Source of the DNA: CADEEN01 sp040384625
GTDB taxonomy: Bacteria; Pseudomonadota; Gammaproteobacteria; Burkholderiales; Burkholderiaceae_C
Reading direction: 5' to 3'
Length of the DNA: 64,000 nucleotides
Assembly (NCBI GenBank): GCA_040384625.1
Contig: JAZKIW010000059.1
Span: 1-64,000 of the forward strand
The notes below the pieces were generated by a model. It was given only the letters and a program-made list of their open reading frames with translations. It was not told where the DNA came from and ran no database searches. Each line of letters begins with the position of its first letter. Position 1 is the stretch's first letter. The translations under genes were made by a program, and so were the position numbers. Shown here piece after piece: positions 15,314 through 23,846 of the stretch.

Positions 15314-16791
15314 ACCTGAAGCCGCTCGACAGCGCCCTGGTCTGGCTGCGGCGCGACCTGCGCGTCGACGACAACGCGGCGCTGTACCACGCGCTGCGAG
15401 CGGCACGCCGGGTCTGGTGCGGCTTTGTCTTCGACCGCGCGATCCTCGATGCGCTGCCGCGAGCCGACCGGCGGGTCGAGTTCATCCGCGACAGCCTGGT
15501 CGGACTGGATGCACAGCTGCGAGCCCAGGCCGCGTCGCACGGCATCGAAGGCGTGGCCCTGCTGGTGCGCCACGGTCATGCGGTGCAGGCTGTTCCGCAA
15601 CTGGCCGCCGATCTGCATGTCCAGGCGGTCTACGCGAACCACGACGACGAACCGGATGCGCTGGCGCGCGATGCCCAGGTGCGCGGCAGCCTGGCCGGCG
15701 CAGGCATTGCGCTGCACACCAGCAAAGACCATGTGGTGTTCGAGCGCAGCGAGCTGCTGACGCAGTCCGGCAGCCCCTACGGTGTGTTCACACCCTACAG
15801 GAACGCCTGGCTGAAGAAGCTCAATCCCTTCTTCGTGCGTGCCTACCCCGTCGCGCATCACTCGGGCGCGCTGGCGGCGGTGCCCGACGGCCTGCGCGCA
15901 GGCGTGCCCTCGCTGGCGGAGATCGGATTCCAGGGCACGGACCTGCACACGCTGAAGCTGCCCAGCGGTGCCTCCGGCGCGCAGGAGCTGTTGGCCGACT
16001 TCCTGCCTCGGATCGAACGCTACGACGAGACGCGCAACTACCCCGCGGTCAAGGGCCCGAGCTACCTGTCGACGCACCTGCGCTTCGGCACCGTCTCGAT
16101 CCGCCAGCTGGCGCGCGAGGCCTGGCAGCGCATGCAGGAAGGCTCACGTGGAGCCGAGGTCTGGCTGTCGGAACTGGTCTGGCGCGACTTCTACCACCAG
16201 GTCCTGCATCACCACCCGCACGTGGTCGGCCACGCCTTCAAGCCCGAGTACGATCGCATCCGCTGGGAGCACGGCAAACACGCCGAGGCGCTGTTCGCAG
16301 CCTGGTGCGAGGGTCGCACCGGGTATCCGCTGGTCGATGCCGCGATGCACCAGATCAACCAGACCGGCTACATGCACAACCGCCTGCGCATGGTCACGGC
16401 CAGCTTCCTGACCAAAGACTTGGGCCTGGATTGGCGCTGGGGCGAACGCTACTTTGCCGAGAAGCTGAACGACTTCGACCTCGCCGCGAACAACGGCGGT
16501 TGGCAGTGGGCGGCATCGACTGGCTGCGACGCACAGCCCTGGTTCCGCATCTTCAACCCGGTCAACCAGAGCGAGAAGTTCGACGCCGAGGGCAAGTTCA
16601 TCCGCCGTTACCTGCCCCAGCTGGGTGGTCTGACGGGCAAGCTGATCCATGCGCCGTGGCTCGCGAGCCCGATCGAGCTAGCTGCGGCCAATGTCGACCT
16701 GGGCCGCGACTATCCGTTGCCGATCGTCCAGCACGACGAGGCGCGGATGAAGACGCTGGAACGCTACGCGGTGGTCAAGCCTGGACGCTGA
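15310..16791 (+). CDS. phrB: Deoxyribodipyrimidine photolyase
   Basis: A 493-residue class I CPD photolyase that repairs pyrimidine dimers in light. The N-terminal antenna domain starts W-L-R-R-D-L-R-V-D-D-N-A-A-L, and the C-terminal FAD domain contains N-R-L-R-M-V-T-A-S-F-L-T-K, L-N-D-F-D-L-A-A-N-N-G-G-W-Q-W and T-G-C-D-A-Q-P-W-F-R-I-F-N-P. Length is normal. It is translationally coupled to the preceding methyltransferase gene and converges on tatC 39 bases away. Confidence 0.96.
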   Translation: MNLKPLDSALVWLRRDLRVDDNAALYHALRAARRVWCGFVFDRAILDALPRADRRVEFIRDSLVGLDAQLRAQAASHGIEGVALLVRHGHAVQAVPQLAADLHVQAVYANHDDEPDALARDAQVRGSLAGAGIALHTSKDHVVFERSELLTQSGSPYGVFTPYRNAWLKKLNPFFVRAYPVAHHSGALAAVPDGLRAGVPSLAEIGFQGTDLHTLKLPSGASGAQELLADFLPRIERYDETRNYPAVKGPSYLSTHLRFGTVSIRQLAREAWQRMQEGSRGAEVWLSELVWRDFYHQVLHHHPHVVGHAFKPEYDRIRWEHGKHAEALFAAWCEGRTGYPLVDAAMHQINQTGYMHNRLRMVTASFLTKDLGLDWRWGERYFAEKLNDFDLAANNGGWQWAASTGCDAQPWFRIFNPVNQSEKFDAEGKFIRRYLPQLGGLTGKLIHAPWLASPIELAAANVDLGRDYPLPIVQHDEARMKTLERYAVVKPGR

Positions 16792-16830
16792 GCCGCCTCG
16801 CTCCGACGCGTCGCGCAGAAGGAAGCCGAC

Positions 16831-17616
16831 TCAGGCCGCCTTCTCGCCCTCGGCGTCCGGCGCCTTGGTGTGCTTGATGAAGATCTGCGCCGCCCAGATG
16901 CCGACCTCGTACAGGATGCACATCGGGATCGCCAGTGCCAGTTGCGACACCACATCCGGCGGCGTGATCACGGCCGCGACGATGAAGGCCAGCACGATGA
17001 AGTAGCCGCGAAAGGCTTTCAGTTTCTCGATGCTGACGAGGCCCATGCGGGCAAGGACGATGACCACGATCGGCACCTCGAACGCGGCGCCGAACGCGAT
17101 GAACATCGTCAGCACGAACCCCAGGTAGGCCTCGATGTCCGGCGCCGCCGTGATGCTCTTGGGCGCAAAGCTCTGGATGAACTTGAAGACCTGGCCGAAG
17201 ACGAAGAAATAGCAGAAGCCCACGCCAAGAAAGAACAGCAGGGTACTGGAGATCACCAAGGGCATCACCAGACGCTTCTCGTGGCTGTACAAGCCGGGGG
17301 CGACGAAGGCCCACAACTGGTACAGCACGATCGGCAGCGCGACCATGAAGGCCGCCAGCAGGGTGATCTTCAGCGGCACGATGAAGGGCGAGATGACATT
17401 CGTCGCGATAAGCGTGGCGCCCTTGGGCAGGGTCGCGACCAGGGGTGCGGCCAGCAGGTCGTACATGCCCGCCGGCCCGGGCCAGAAGCACAGCGCGGCG
17501 AAGGCGATGCCGACGGCAATGACGACCCGGATCAGGCGGTCGCGCAGTTCGACGAGGTGCGAGACGAACGGCTGCTCTGTGCCGGCGAGTTCGTCTTCCT
17601 TGTCGGAGTCGCTCAT
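16831..17616 (-). CDS. tatC: Sec-independent protein translocase TatC
   Basis: A 261-residue inner-membrane protein with six predicted helices that binds twin-arginine signal peptides. The conserved N-terminal H-L-V-E-L-R-D-R-L, the F-V-A-P-G-L-Y-S-H-E-K loop and F-G-x-A-F-E-V-P are all present. An upstream in-frame extension crosses tatB and is not real; the start is the ATG complementary to 17614-17616. It is the last gene of tatABC, separated from tatB by a GC-rich repeat. Confidence 0.97.
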   Translation of the reverse strand: MSDSDKEDELAGTEQPFVSHLVELRDRLIRVVIAVGIAFAALCFWPGPAGMYDLLAAPLVATLPKGATLIATNVISPFIVPLKITLLAAFMVALPIVLYQLWAFVAPGLYSHEKRLVMPLVISSTLLFFLGVGFCYFFVFGQVFKFIQSFAPKSITAAPDIEAYLGFVLTMFIAFGAAFEVPIVVIVLARMGLVSIEKLKAFRGYFIVLAFIVAAVITPPDVVSQLALAIPMCILYEVGIWAAQIFIKHTKAPDAEGEKAA

Positions 17617-17621
17617 GTCCG

Positions 17622-17690
17622 CAGCCGGGCCGCCCCAAGGCGGACTCGCCCCCCCGTGAGGGCGATGCGAAGCATCTTGGGAGCTCTCAT
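17622..17690 (+). repeat. GC-rich intergenic repeat, copy between tatB and tatC
   Basis: The spacer starts with a 17-base string (GCCGGGCCGCCCCAAGG) that recurs exactly at 56124-56200. It then has a C-run, GCGATGCGAAGCATCTTGGG, and ends in TCAT, where TCA is the complement of the tatB stop codon. It forms GC-rich hairpins and fills the tatB-tatC gap. Confidence 0.7.
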
Positions 17691-18175
17691 CTACCGAGCG
17701 GCTTGGGCCGGAAGCGTGCCACGCGCGCCGCGCCCGACAACGCCTTGGTGCGGATGCCTTGGCGTTGCTTGTACCAGGCCGGCATGGCACCGCGCTTGAG
17801 GCGCCAGTTCTTCTTCGGGTTCTTGTAGTCGGGCGGCGGCGGCGCCAGATCGGCACTCGCGTCGGCGCTTGTCGACGACAGCGGCGGCAGGCCGTTGTCC
17901 CAGCTGTTCTGCAGCTCGCTGGTGGCGGCACTCACTTCGCGATTGACGCTCTGCTCGACGTCGCGCGCCGCCCCTTCGAACTCGGTCTTCATCTTCTTCA
18001 GCTCGTCGAGCTCGATCGACCGGTTGACCTCGGCCTTGACGTCGGCGACGTAGCGCTGCGCCTTGCCCAGCATGTGGCCGACCGTGCGCGCCACGCGCGG
18101 CAGCTTTTCCGGCCCGATGACAATGAGTGCCACCGCGCCGATCAGCGCAATCTTGTCGAAACCGAAGTCGATCAT
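17687..18175 (-). CDS. tatB: Sec-independent protein translocase TatB
   Basis: A 162-residue TatB with the short N-terminal membrane helix (F-D-K-I-A-L-I-G-A-V-A-L-I-V-I-G-P-E-K-L-P) and the following amphipathic helix. A coiled-coil-prone, Pro-rich and basic tail follows, ending in K-P-L-G-R. It works with TatC in signal-peptide recognition. It lies 39 bases after tatA on the minus strand. Confidence 0.95.
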   Translation of the reverse strand: MIDFGFDKIALIGAVALIVIGPEKLPRVARTVGHMLGKAQRYVADVKAEVNRSIELDELKKMKTEFEGAARDVEQSVNREVSAATSELQNSWDNGLPPLSSTSADASADLAPPPPDYKNPKKNWRLKRGAMPAWYKQRQGIRTKALSGAARVARFRPKPLGR

Positions 18176-18214
18176 GGAGGGCCCGCTACCGGCGGTGCGG
18201 GATGGCGAGCGCGA

Positions 18215-18463
18215 TCAGGATTTCGTCTTCGCCTCGACGTCGACGGTGTTCGGGTCGGCCGCCTTGTTCGTCGTCGTGCTGACCTGCTGGGTCGGCGTCG
18301 CGCCGCTTTCAGGCGTGGCTTCACCACCGCTCTTGACGCCGTCCTTGAAACCCTTGACCGCGCCGCCGAGATCGGAGCCGATGTTCTTCAACTTCTTGGT
18401 GCCGAAGATCAACACCACCACCAGCAGCACGATCAGCCAATGCCAAATGCTGAACGATCCCAT
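18215..18463 (-). CDS. tatA: Sec-independent protein translocase TatA
   Basis: An 82-residue pore-forming Tat subunit. The N-terminal helix S-I-W-H-W-L-I-V-L-L-V-V-V-L-I-F-G and the F-G-T-K-K-L hinge are typical. The C-terminal half is polar and low in complexity. It is the first of tatA-tatB-tatC and follows hinT by 86 bases, where a weak GC-rich hairpin is present. Confidence 0.96.
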   Translation of the reverse strand: MGSFSIWHWLIVLLVVVLIFGTKKLKNIGSDLGGAVKGFKDGVKSGGEATPESGATPTQQVSTTTNKAADPNTVDVEAKTKS

Positions 18464-18549
18464 GACGTTCTCCGGATTAGATCAATGCGCGATTCTAGGT
18501 GAGCCCTCTGCCCGCACCGGCCGCAGGGCCCCTGCGCCTGTGATGGGCA

Positions 18550-18897
18550 TCACCCTTTGAGCCACGGTCGCGGGCCGCCCATCACATGCAGATGCAGGTG
18601 TTGCACCTCCTGCGAGCCGTCACGGCCGGTGTTGATCACATGCCGGTAGCCATTGATCACGCCCAGTTGCTGCATCAGCCGGCTGCTCAGCACCATCATG
18701 TGGCCGAGCAGGGCCTGGTGCTCGGCACCGACATCGACCATCGAAACGATGTGCGCCTTGGGGATGATCAGGATGTGCACCGGCGCCCAAGGATGGATGT
18801 CGTGGAAGGCCAGCACCTGGTCGTCTTCATGGACCTTGTTCGCCGGGATCTGGCCGGCGACGATCCTGCAGAAGATGCAGTTCGGATCGGAGGACAT
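18550..18897 (-). CDS. hinT: HIT-family purine nucleoside phosphoramidase HinT
   Basis: A 115-residue histidine-triad protein that hydrolyses adenosine phosphoramidates. The C-x-F-C pair at residues 7-10 and the triad H-L-H-L-H-V at 100-105 are diagnostic. The start ATG is the complement of 18895-18897; the longer reading belongs to the neighbouring membrane protein in another frame. It lies in the order hisI-hisE-membrane protein-hinT-tatABC, which is frequent in Burkholderiales. Confidence 0.95.
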   Translation of the reverse strand: MSSDPNCIFCRIVAGQIPANKVHEDDQVLAFHDIHPWAPVHILIIPKAHIVSMVDVGAEHQALLGHMMVLSSRLMQQLGVINGYRHVINTGRDGSQEVQHLHLHVMGGPRPWLKG

Positions 18898-18902
18898 CGC
18901 GC

Positions 18903-19280
18903 TCACCCGATAGGCGACGGCAGCACCGGCGTGCCCTCGGTCAGCTTGAGCCAGCCCTTGACGACGCGGTAGACGGTCCAGATCCAGGCCACGAACAGCA
19001 CCGCGAATCCCACCACGACGACGACCAGGAGCATGCCCACTGCGCCCCACAACAGGCCCCACCAGAAGGTGCGGATCTGCCAGTCGAAGTGGCTCTGGTA
19101 AAGCGTGCCGGCGGCGTCTTCGCGCTTCACGTAGTTGACGACGATGGCGATGATGGCCGTCACGCCGCCGGTCAGGAAACCCAGCGCCTGCAACGCATAG
19201 ACCACCATCGTCACCTGCTTCAGGCTGGCCAGTTCTTCGGCCGACTTGACTGTGCCGGCATCGATCACGGTGTTGTCCAT
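18903..19280 (-). CDS. Small membrane protein (DUF4870-like)
   Basis: A 125-residue protein with about three hydrophobic segments (around 25-48, 70-95 and the region just after). The layout, with Y-x-S-H-F-x-W-Q-I-R-T-F-W-W in the loop, resembles the DUF4870 family and similar proteins found between hisE and hinT in related species. Function unknown. It abuts hisE (stop at 19281) and precedes hinT by 5 bases, so it is probably cotranscribed with both. Confidence 0.75.
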   Translation of the reverse strand: MDNTVIDAGTVKSAEELASLKQVTMVVYALQALGFLTGGVTAIIAIVVNYVKREDAAGTLYQSHFDWQIRTFWWGLLWGAVGMLLVVVVVGFAVLFVAWIWTVYRVVKGWLKLTEGTPVLPSPIG

Positions 19281-19631
19281 TCAGCTGCCCTCCTCGTCAC
19301 GAGTTTGTGCCTTGCGCGAGGCGAATTCGTCGAGTCCCGACAGGCCTTCGCGGCGCTCCAGCTCGGCCAGCACGTCGGCCGGTGTCAAGCCGAACTGTGC
19401 CAGGACGAGCATGGAATGGAACCACAGGTCGGCGACTTCGCCGACGATCCTGTCGTGCGCGCCGTCCTTGGCTGCCATCACGACCTCGGTGGCTTCCTCG
19501 CCCACCTTCTTCAGCATCGCGTCGGTGCCTTTGAGAAACAGGCGCGCGACATAGCTCTTGTCGGGATCGCCGCCGCGACGCGCGTCGATCACTGCCGCCA
19601 GCCGGGCCAGGGTGTCGTTGCCGGCATTCAT
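19281..19631 (-). CDS. hisE: Phosphoribosyl-ATP pyrophosphatase
   Basis: A 116-residue all-alpha enzyme that hydrolyses phosphoribosyl-ATP in histidine synthesis. Family motifs are S-Y-V-A-R-L, K-V-G-E-E-A-T-E-V-V-M-A-A-K and V-G-E-V-A-D-L-W-F-H. The ATG overlaps the hisI stop (ATGA). It works directly with HisI, and the two activities are fused in enterobacteria but separate here. Confidence 0.96.
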   Translation of the reverse strand: MNAGNDTLARLAAVIDARRGGDPDKSYVARLFLKGTDAMLKKVGEEATEVVMAAKDGAHDRIVGEVADLWFHSMLVLAQFGLTPADVLAELERREGLSGLDEFASRKAQTRDEEGS

Positions 19632-20017
19632 TTGTAGATGGCCTCGGGATCCTTCAGCACCGGCTCGACGCTGCGCCAGGCATCGGCCTCCAGCTTCTGG
19701 AAGAAGCAGGAATGGCGGCCGGTGTGGCAGGCGATGCCCGGCGCGTGGCCGAGTTGCGTCACCTTCAGCAGCACGACGTCGTTATCGCAGTCGAGGCGGA
19801 TGTCGTGCACCTGCTGCTCGTGACCGGATGACTCGCCCTTGTGCCAGAGGCGCTGACGCGAACGGCTCCAGTACACCGCCCGCCGCGACTCGGCCGTCCG
19901 GGCGAGCGCCTCGCGGTTCATGTAGGCGAACATCAGCACGTCATTGCTGCCCTCTTCCTGGGCGATGACGGGCACCAGGCCATCGCGGTCCCACTTCACG
20001 GCGTCCAACCAGTCCAT
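19628..20017 (-). CDS. hisI: Phosphoribosyl-AMP cyclohydrolase
   Basis: A 129-residue enzyme that opens the adenine ring of phosphoribosyl-AMP. Conserved stretches are L-M-F-A-Y-M-N-R-E-A-L, W-S-R-S-R-Q-R-L-W-H-K-G-E-S-S-G, D-C-D-N-D-V-V-L-L-K-V and C-H-T-G-R-H-S-C-F; the Asp and Cys residues bind metal. The start is the ATG complementary to 20015-20017; longer readings overlap mutT. The other his genes are not in the window. Confidence 0.96.
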   Translation of the reverse strand: MDWLDAVKWDRDGLVPVIAQEEGSNDVLMFAYMNREALARTAESRRAVYWSRSRQRLWHKGESSGHEQQVHDIRLDCDNDVVLLKVTQLGHAPGIACHTGRHSCFFQKLEADAWRSVEPVLKDPEAIYK

Positions 20018-20027
20018 GCCGGGCAGT

Positions 20028-20480
20028 TTAGTGGGTGGCGCCGACAAAACCCCTTTCTTCGGCGAGCCAGGCCAGCACCGGCAGGGTGCCTGGAAGCAGT
20101 GGCGCCACCGCGACCGGCAGGGTCTGCCAGGCCATCTGCTGCGCTTCGCGCATCTCGAACACACCCTGCCAGTCGAAGACCTTGCAGAAGTGCAGCCGCA
20201 CCAGGGCATGGGCATAGTCGTGCAGGATGGTCTTCCAATGCACGGCCGCGCCGATCCTGATGCCGAGCTCTTCGTGCAGTTCGCGCTGCAGGGCCTGCTC
20301 GACCGATTCGCCGGACTCGACCTTGCCGCCGGGGAACTCCCAGTGCCCGGCGTAGACCTTGCCCTCGGGGCGCGAGGTGATCAGGAAGCGGCCCTCGGGG
20401 TCGATCAGGACGCCCACCGCGACGTCCACCGGGCGGCGCGGCTCACTCGGCTCGACGTCGATCGGTGCCCGCTCAGCCAT
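20028..20480 (-). CDS. mutT: Nudix hydrolase, MutT-like 8-oxo-dGTP diphosphatase
   Basis: A 150-residue protein with the Nudix box at about residues 52-74 (G-K-V-E-S-G-E-S through R-E-L-H-E-E-L-G-I). The preceding G-H-W-E-F-P-G-G is typical of MutT, which removes oxidised dGTP. I placed the start at the ATG complementary to 20478-20480, which overlaps the end of the DUF815 gene by 8 bases. An earlier start would add a segment without homology. Substrate is inferred from the family. Confidence 0.88.
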   Translation of the reverse strand: MAERAPIDVEPSEPRRPVDVAVGVLIDPEGRFLITSRPEGKVYAGHWEFPGGKVESGESVEQALQRELHEELGIRIGAAVHWKTILHDYAHALVRLHFCKVFDWQGVFEMREAQQMAWQTLPVAVAPLLPGTLPVLAWLAEERGFVGATH

Positions 20481-21345
20481 CGGCGCGGCCGCAGAAGTCG
20501 CGCGCGAACTGGTAGGCCACACGCCCGGAGCGCGAACCGCGCTCCAAGGCCCAGATCAGGGCCTCGGGCCGCGCGGCCTCGATGCGCGCGACGTCGTCGA
20601 CGCCGAAGTGGCGCAACCACTGGGCCACGATCGCCAGGTACTCGGCTTGGGTGAAAGGGTAGAAGCTGACCCACAGGCCGAAGCGCTCCGACAGCGAGAT
20701 CTTCTCTTCGACGACCTCGCCCGGATGGACCTCGCCATCGTCGGTGTGGGTATAGGTCAGGTTCTCCCGCATGTACTCGGGCAGCAGGTGACGCCGGTTG
20801 CTGGTGGCGTAGATCAGCACGTTGTCGCTCGACTGGGCCACGGAGCCGTCGAGCATCGACTTCAGGGCCTTGTAGCCGGGCTCGCCCTCGTCGAAGGACA
20901 GGTCGTCGCAGTAGACGACGAAGCGCTCGGGCCGCTCGGCGACCTGATCGACGATGTCGGGCAGGTCGACCAGGTCGGTCTTGTCGACCTCGATCAGGCG
21001 CAGGCCCTGCGGTGCGAACTCGTTCAGGCAGGCCTTGATCAGTGAGCTCTTGCCGGTGCCGCGTGCGCCCGTCAGCAGCACGTTGTTGGCCGCGCGGCCG
21101 GCAACGAACTGGCGCGTGTTGCGCACCAGGCGCTCCTTCTGCGGCTCGACTTCCTTCAGCTCGGCCAGGCGGATCGTCGCCACGTGACGCACCGGCTCGA
21201 TGGCGCCGACGCCGCCGCGTTTGCGGTAGCGAAAGGCGGTCGAGACCTGCCAGTCGGTGGCCGGCGCCGGACGCGGCAGCACCGCCTCCAGGCGGGTCAA
21301 CAGGGATTCGGCGCGGGCGATCAGGGTCTCGAGCGTGGGCGTCAT
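20473..21345 (-). CDS. DUF815 family P-loop ATPase
   Basis: A 290-residue AAA-like ATPase of the DUF815 family. Walker A is G-A-R-G-T-G-K-S at residues 93-100, a Walker B-like V-V-Y-C-D-D-L-S follows, and the sensor region reads L-I-Y-A-T-S-N-R-R-H. The E-R-F-G-L-W-V-S-F-Y block is typical. The cellular role is unknown to me. The start ATG is the complement of 21343-21345. It is usually found next to mutT and argJ in this order of bacteria; argJ is absent here. Confidence 0.85.
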   Translation of the reverse strand: MTPTLETLIARAESLLTRLEAVLPRPAPATDWQVSTAFRYRKRGGVGAIEPVRHVATIRLAELKEVEPQKERLVRNTRQFVAGRAANNVLLTGARGTGKSSLIKACLNEFAPQGLRLIEVDKTDLVDLPDIVDQVAERPERFVVYCDDLSFDEGEPGYKALKSMLDGSVAQSSDNVLIYATSNRRHLLPEYMRENLTYTHTDDGEVHPGEVVEEKISLSERFGLWVSFYPFTQAEYLAIVAQWLRHFGVDDVARIEAARPEALIWALERGSRSGRVAYQFARDFCGRADG

Positions 21346-21435
21346 TGCGGCGTCATGGGCTGGGGCAAGGCGTGCACCGCATTGTCGGCGACGCAAGACC
21401 CCCGGTCGCCAGCTGCGCCCGCAGGCGCGGCGGCC

Positions 21436-22113
21436 TCAGGCGAAGAGACGCAGCGCCGTGTCCAGGTGCTCGGTCGGGCTGCGCTTGAAGCCCGAGCGCG
21501 CGTAGCGCTGCAAGCGGCCGACGGCGAACGAGGTCAGGGCCGAAGCCTGGCCATTGCCGTCGACGGTGGGCTGCGGTGAGCCACCGGCCTCGGCGGCGGC
21601 GCGCAGGCTCTGGCGCAACTGCGACTCGACGCGGTCGAAGAACTGGTTCATGCGCGCGATCAGGCGCTCGTGCTCGAACACCAGCGCGTCGCCGACCATC
21701 ACCCGCGTCATGCCCGGATTCTTTTCGCCGAACTGGAGCACGACGGCGAGGATCTTGGCGGCCTGTTGGGCGCCAGAAGCCTCGCGCTCGACGATCTGGT
21801 TGATCAGGGTGAAGACGCTCGACTCGATGAACTCGATCAAGCCTTCGAACATCTGCGCTTTGCTGGCGAAATGGCGGTACAGCGCTGCTTCGCTGACCGA
21901 CAGCTTGGCCGCCAACGCGGCGGTGGTGACACGGTCGGCCCCGGGCTGCTCGAGCATCTGGGCCAGGGTCTGGAGGATCTGTACCCGGCGTTCGCCCGGC
22001 TTGGGGCGCTTGCGTACCCGCTCGGCCTTGCCTGCTGTTGCTGTGCTGCCCTGGACCGCGGCTGCGTCGTCGTCTTCGGCATCGGCCGGTTCATCGGGCA
22101 GGTCGGGTGTCAC
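21436..22113 (-). CDS. slmA: TetR-type nucleoid occlusion factor SlmA
   Basis: A 225-residue TetR-fold protein. The start of the DNA-binding domain, R-K-R-P-K-P-G-E-R-R-V-Q-I-L-Q-T-L-A, and the recognition helix S-E-A-A-L-Y-R-H-F-A-S-K are those of SlmA, which blocks FtsZ ring assembly over the chromosome. No ATG lies near the domain. I chose GTG (complement of 22111-22113), which overlaps the nucleotidase stop as GTGA; another GTG at 22161 and an ATG at 22251 are possible. The N-terminal 30 residues are acidic and probably disordered. Its target FtsZ is encoded at 42380. Confidence 0.85.
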   Translation of the reverse strand: MTPDLPDEPADAEDDDAAAVQGSTATAGKAERVRKRPKPGERRVQILQTLAQMLEQPGADRVTTAALAAKLSVSEAALYRHFASKAQMFEGLIEFIESSVFTLINQIVEREASGAQQAAKILAVVLQFGEKNPGMTRVMVGDALVFEHERLIARMNQFFDRVESQLRQSLRAAAEAGGSPQPTVDGNGQASALTSFAVGRLQRYARSGFKRSPTEHLDTALRLFA

Positions 22114-22814
22114 GGCAGGCGTCTCTTGCGCAACTGTTGGAGCGAAGAGATTCTTGCACACACGTACACAGGCTTTCGGTGCAGGTAAACACCAACTTTC
22201 GCGCGTCCCGTGACGTGTGTCGCAGCTTGTCGGGCCCAGCGTTGCATCCACACCGTGCTCATGCCGATCGATCGGGCCGCCTTCTGGTGCACCAGGGTGT
22301 CCTCCACCAGAACGCAGCGCTTCGGCGCCACGCCGAGCTGCACTGCAATGCGCCTCAGCATGCGCGTGTCGGGCTTCGGACGCAGGTGGCCGAACATGAC
22401 CATGTCTTCAATCGACAGCACACCATCGAACAGCATCCCGATGCCGAGCGAGCCGAGCACGCGCTCGGCGTAGGCCCGCGGCGCATTCGTCAGTACGAAC
22501 TTGCGGCCGGGAAGACGGGCGATCGCGTCGAAGTCGTGCGCGTGGCCATGCACCCGGCCCTCCAGGCCCGGCAGGAGGTGGGTGTGGTGCAGGAAGTGCG
22601 CCGCCTTGATGCCGTGGTGCCGGACCAGGCCGAGCAGGGTCGCGCCATAGCGCAACAGGTAGGTCATGCGCAGCGCGTGGGCCTCCTCCAGGCTGACACC
22701 GAGTTCCTCGACGATGTAGGCCGACATGCTCTCGTTGATGCCGCCAAAGGCGGCGTACGAGGCGTTGTGCAGGGTGTTGTCGAGGTCGAACAGCCAGACC
22801 CGGGTGTTCGACAT
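22110..22814 (-). CDS. HAD-family pyrimidine 5'-nucleotidase-like hydrolase
   Basis: A 234-residue haloacid dehalogenase superfamily protein. Motif I is F-D-L-D-N-T-L-H (residues 9-16), motif II V-L-T-N-A-P and motif III K-P-D-T through V-L-V-E-D-T-L. The subgroup resembles yeast Sdt1-type pyrimidine 5'-nucleotidases. It lies between argB and slmA on the minus strand: it starts two bases after the argB stop side boundary and overlaps slmA by 4 bases, so the three genes are probably cotranscribed. Confidence 0.85.
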   Translation of the reverse strand: MSNTRVWLFDLDNTLHNASYAAFGGINESMSAYIVEELGVSLEEAHALRMTYLLRYGATLLGLVRHHGIKAAHFLHHTHLLPGLEGRVHGHAHDFDAIARLPGRKFVLTNAPRAYAERVLGSLGIGMLFDGVLSIEDMVMFGHLRPKPDTRMLRRIAVQLGVAPKRCVLVEDTLVHQKAARSIGMSTVWMQRWARQAATHVTGRAKVGVYLHRKPVYVCARISSLQQLRKRRLP

Positions 22815-22815
22815 C

Positions 22816-23721
22816 TCAATGCGACCGGATCATGGTTCCATACGCTTGATCGGTCAGGATTTCCAGGAGCATCGCGTGCGGCACGCGACCATCGATGATG
22901 TGCACCGCGTTGACCCCGCTCTTGGCGGCATCAAGTGCACCGGCGATCTTGGGCAGCATGCCGCCGGAGATCGTGCCGTCGGCGAACAGCGCGTCGATCT
23001 CCCGCGCGCTCAGGTCGGTCAGCAGCTGCCCGGCCTTGTCGAGCACCCCTGGGGTGTTGGTCAGCAGCATCAGCTTCTCCGCCTTCAGTACCGTGGCCAG
23101 TTTGGAGGCGACGAGGTCGGCGTTGATGTTGTAGCTCTCGTTGTGCTCGCCGAAACCGATCGGGCTGATGACCGGGATGAACTGGTCGTCCTGCAGGGCC
23201 TTGACGACGCTCGGGTCGATGGCCGTGATCTCGCCGACCTGCCCGACGTCGTGTTCGAGGTTGGGATCGTCCTTGTCGATCAGCTTCAGCTTCTGGGCCC
23301 GGATCAGGCCACCGTCGCGCCCCGTCAGGCCCACCGCCTTGCCACCGACCGAGTTGATCAGGCCGACGATGTCCTGCTGCACCTCGCCGGCGAGCACCCA
23401 CTCGACGACTTCCATCGTCTCCTCATCGGTGACGCGCATGCCCTGGATGAAGCGGCCCTTTTTGCCCAGTCGCGTCAGCGCCTCGTCGATCTGCGGCCCC
23501 CCGCCGTGGACCACGATCGGGTTCATGCCGACCAGCTTCAGCAGCACCACGTCTTCGGCGAAGTCCTGCTGCAGCGCCGGGTCGGTCATCGCATTGCCGC
23601 CGTACTTGATGACCAGCGTCTTGCCGTGGAACTTGCGGATGTAAGGCAGCGCCTGGGCCAGGATCTCCGCCTTCTCGCGCGGGGCGATGTGAGTCACGTC
23701 GGTGGTGTGGGCGGTGGTCAT
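22816..23721 (-). CDS. argB: Acetylglutamate kinase
   Basis: A 301-residue amino-acid kinase that phosphorylates N-acetylglutamate in arginine synthesis. Family motifs are V-I-K-Y-G-G-N-A-M, V-V-H-G-G-G-P-Q-I and L-T-G-R-D-G-G-L-I. The start is the ATG complementary to 23719-23721. The N-terminal extension before the kinase core, typical of the arginine-sensitive hexameric type, is present (about 25 residues). It is divergent from the metal cluster. Confidence 0.96.
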   Translation of the reverse strand: MTTAHTTDVTHIAPREKAEILAQALPYIRKFHGKTLVIKYGGNAMTDPALQQDFAEDVVLLKLVGMNPIVVHGGGPQIDEALTRLGKKGRFIQGMRVTDEETMEVVEWVLAGEVQQDIVGLINSVGGKAVGLTGRDGGLIRAQKLKLIDKDDPNLEHDVGQVGEITAIDPSVVKALQDDQFIPVISPIGFGEHNESYNINADLVASKLATVLKAEKLMLLTNTPGVLDKAGQLLTDLSAREIDALFADGTISGGMLPKIAGALDAAKSGVNAVHIIDGRVPHAMLLEILTDQAYGTMIRSH

Positions 23722-23846
23722 GGGCGTGCTCGGGCTGGCGGGATGTACGAAATTGTAGGCAGCCCCGGGCGCTTTCCCGCCGCAGATCACGGAACTTGAT
23801 GCCCGCCGCGACACTCTGTAGGCCAGTAGCGCTATCCTGCAACCCG
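23722..23846. promoter_or_regulatory. Divergent intergenic region, argB / metal cluster
   Basis: A 125-base gap that must hold promoters in both directions. TATCCT near 23833 could be a -10 for the metal cluster, but there is no convincing -35 and no clear MerR-type dyad. No metal-responsive regulator gene is adjacent. Confidence 0.3.
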
